Shown: in pieces, positions 40,892 to 40,948 of the stretch
How the letters are laid out: every line of letters begins with the position of its first letter
Numbering within the stretch: position 1 is the stretch's first letter
IMG/VR virus record: IMGVR_UViG_3300030110_001829
Location: 1-40,948 of that record
Direction: 5' to 3' (one strand)
DNA length: 40,948 nucleotides
Source of the DNA: a virus
Notes under the pieces: generated by a model
Told to the model about the DNA's origin: nothing
Databases searched by the model: none
What the model saw: only the letters and a program-made list of their open reading frames with translations
Program-made: the position numbers and the translations under genes

Positions 40892-40948
40892 ATGGCAATA
40901 TCTAGAGCACAATTAGTAAAAGAGTTAGAACCAGGCTTGAACGCACTT
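40892..40948 (+). CDS. Major capsid protein, N-terminus (partial)
   Basis: Nineteen codons (MAISRAQLVKELEPGLNAL) run to the window edge behind CAGGAG. The opening MAISRAQLVKELEPGLNALF is that of major capsid proteins of marine podovirus-like phages as I remember them, and the place after scaffold and decoration genes agrees. Confidence 0.7.
   Translation, partial: MAISRAQLVKELEPGLNAL

Overview
This window is about 41 kb of a low-GC, tailed double-stranded DNA phage. The gene set points to a marine podovirus-like phage: a P22-type portal, T7-like internal virion proteins, a family A DNA polymerase and a GTA-type holin. Strong A/T bias in third codon positions and many small conserved marine-phage proteins suggest an AT-rich alphaproteobacterial host such as a SAR11 relative; the host is inference. 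No integrase, CI-like repressor, tRNA gene or endolysin is visible, so nothing in view marks a temperate lifestyle. Both ends cut through genes: a glycosyltransferase tail at the left and the first codons of a probable major capsid protein at the right. The genome therefore continues on both sides, probably as a circular or permuted map with the tail genes off-window.

Layout. Bases 1-931 hold two sugar-transfer genes. Bases 961-10886 are a rightward late block of virion and injection proteins: an acetyltransferase-fold protein like T7 gp13, an Ala/Gln-rich protein, two giant proteins of 973 and 1125 aa, two small membrane or coiled-coil proteins and a Lys/Gly repeat protein. Bases 10921-20815 are replication and recombination: a PD-(D/E)XK exonuclease, a leftward SNF2-type helicase, a predicted ssDNA-binding protein, an archaeo-eukaryotic-type primase, a UvrD-like helicase, a DUF3310 protein and DNA polymerase A. 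Bases 20812-23187 carry a small antisense gene, a divergent promoter pair and a run of small genes including a ribbon-helix-helix protein and the probable small terminase subunit.

Bases 23247-27044 are one leftward operon of eleven mostly tiny genes ending in an orphan C5-cytosine methyltransferase. Six of its eleven starts or genes are best defined by strong Shine-Dalgarno sites rather than by the longest reading frame. Bases 27057-29540 are the most unusual part. An AT-rich repeat cluster (possible origin) is followed by small rightward genes separated by GC-rich, hairpin-forming elements built from CCCGTT tracts and GCTGC/CCGGG hairpins, in sharp contrast to the surrounding DNA. A separate 18-bp palindrome, TATAAGATATATCTTATA and variants, sits in or next to promoters at 21.05, 27.07, 29.00 and 29.05 kb and looks like a shared operator.

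Bases 29715-40948 are the head-assembly block: large terminase, a large protein with a polyvalent-protein-like segment, portal, holin, a GroES-like co-chaperonin, scaffold, two small head proteins and the start of the major capsid protein. The genes are tightly packed, with overlaps or TAATG/ATGA start-stop coupling throughout. Functions named below come from motifs and remembered families; no database search was possible.
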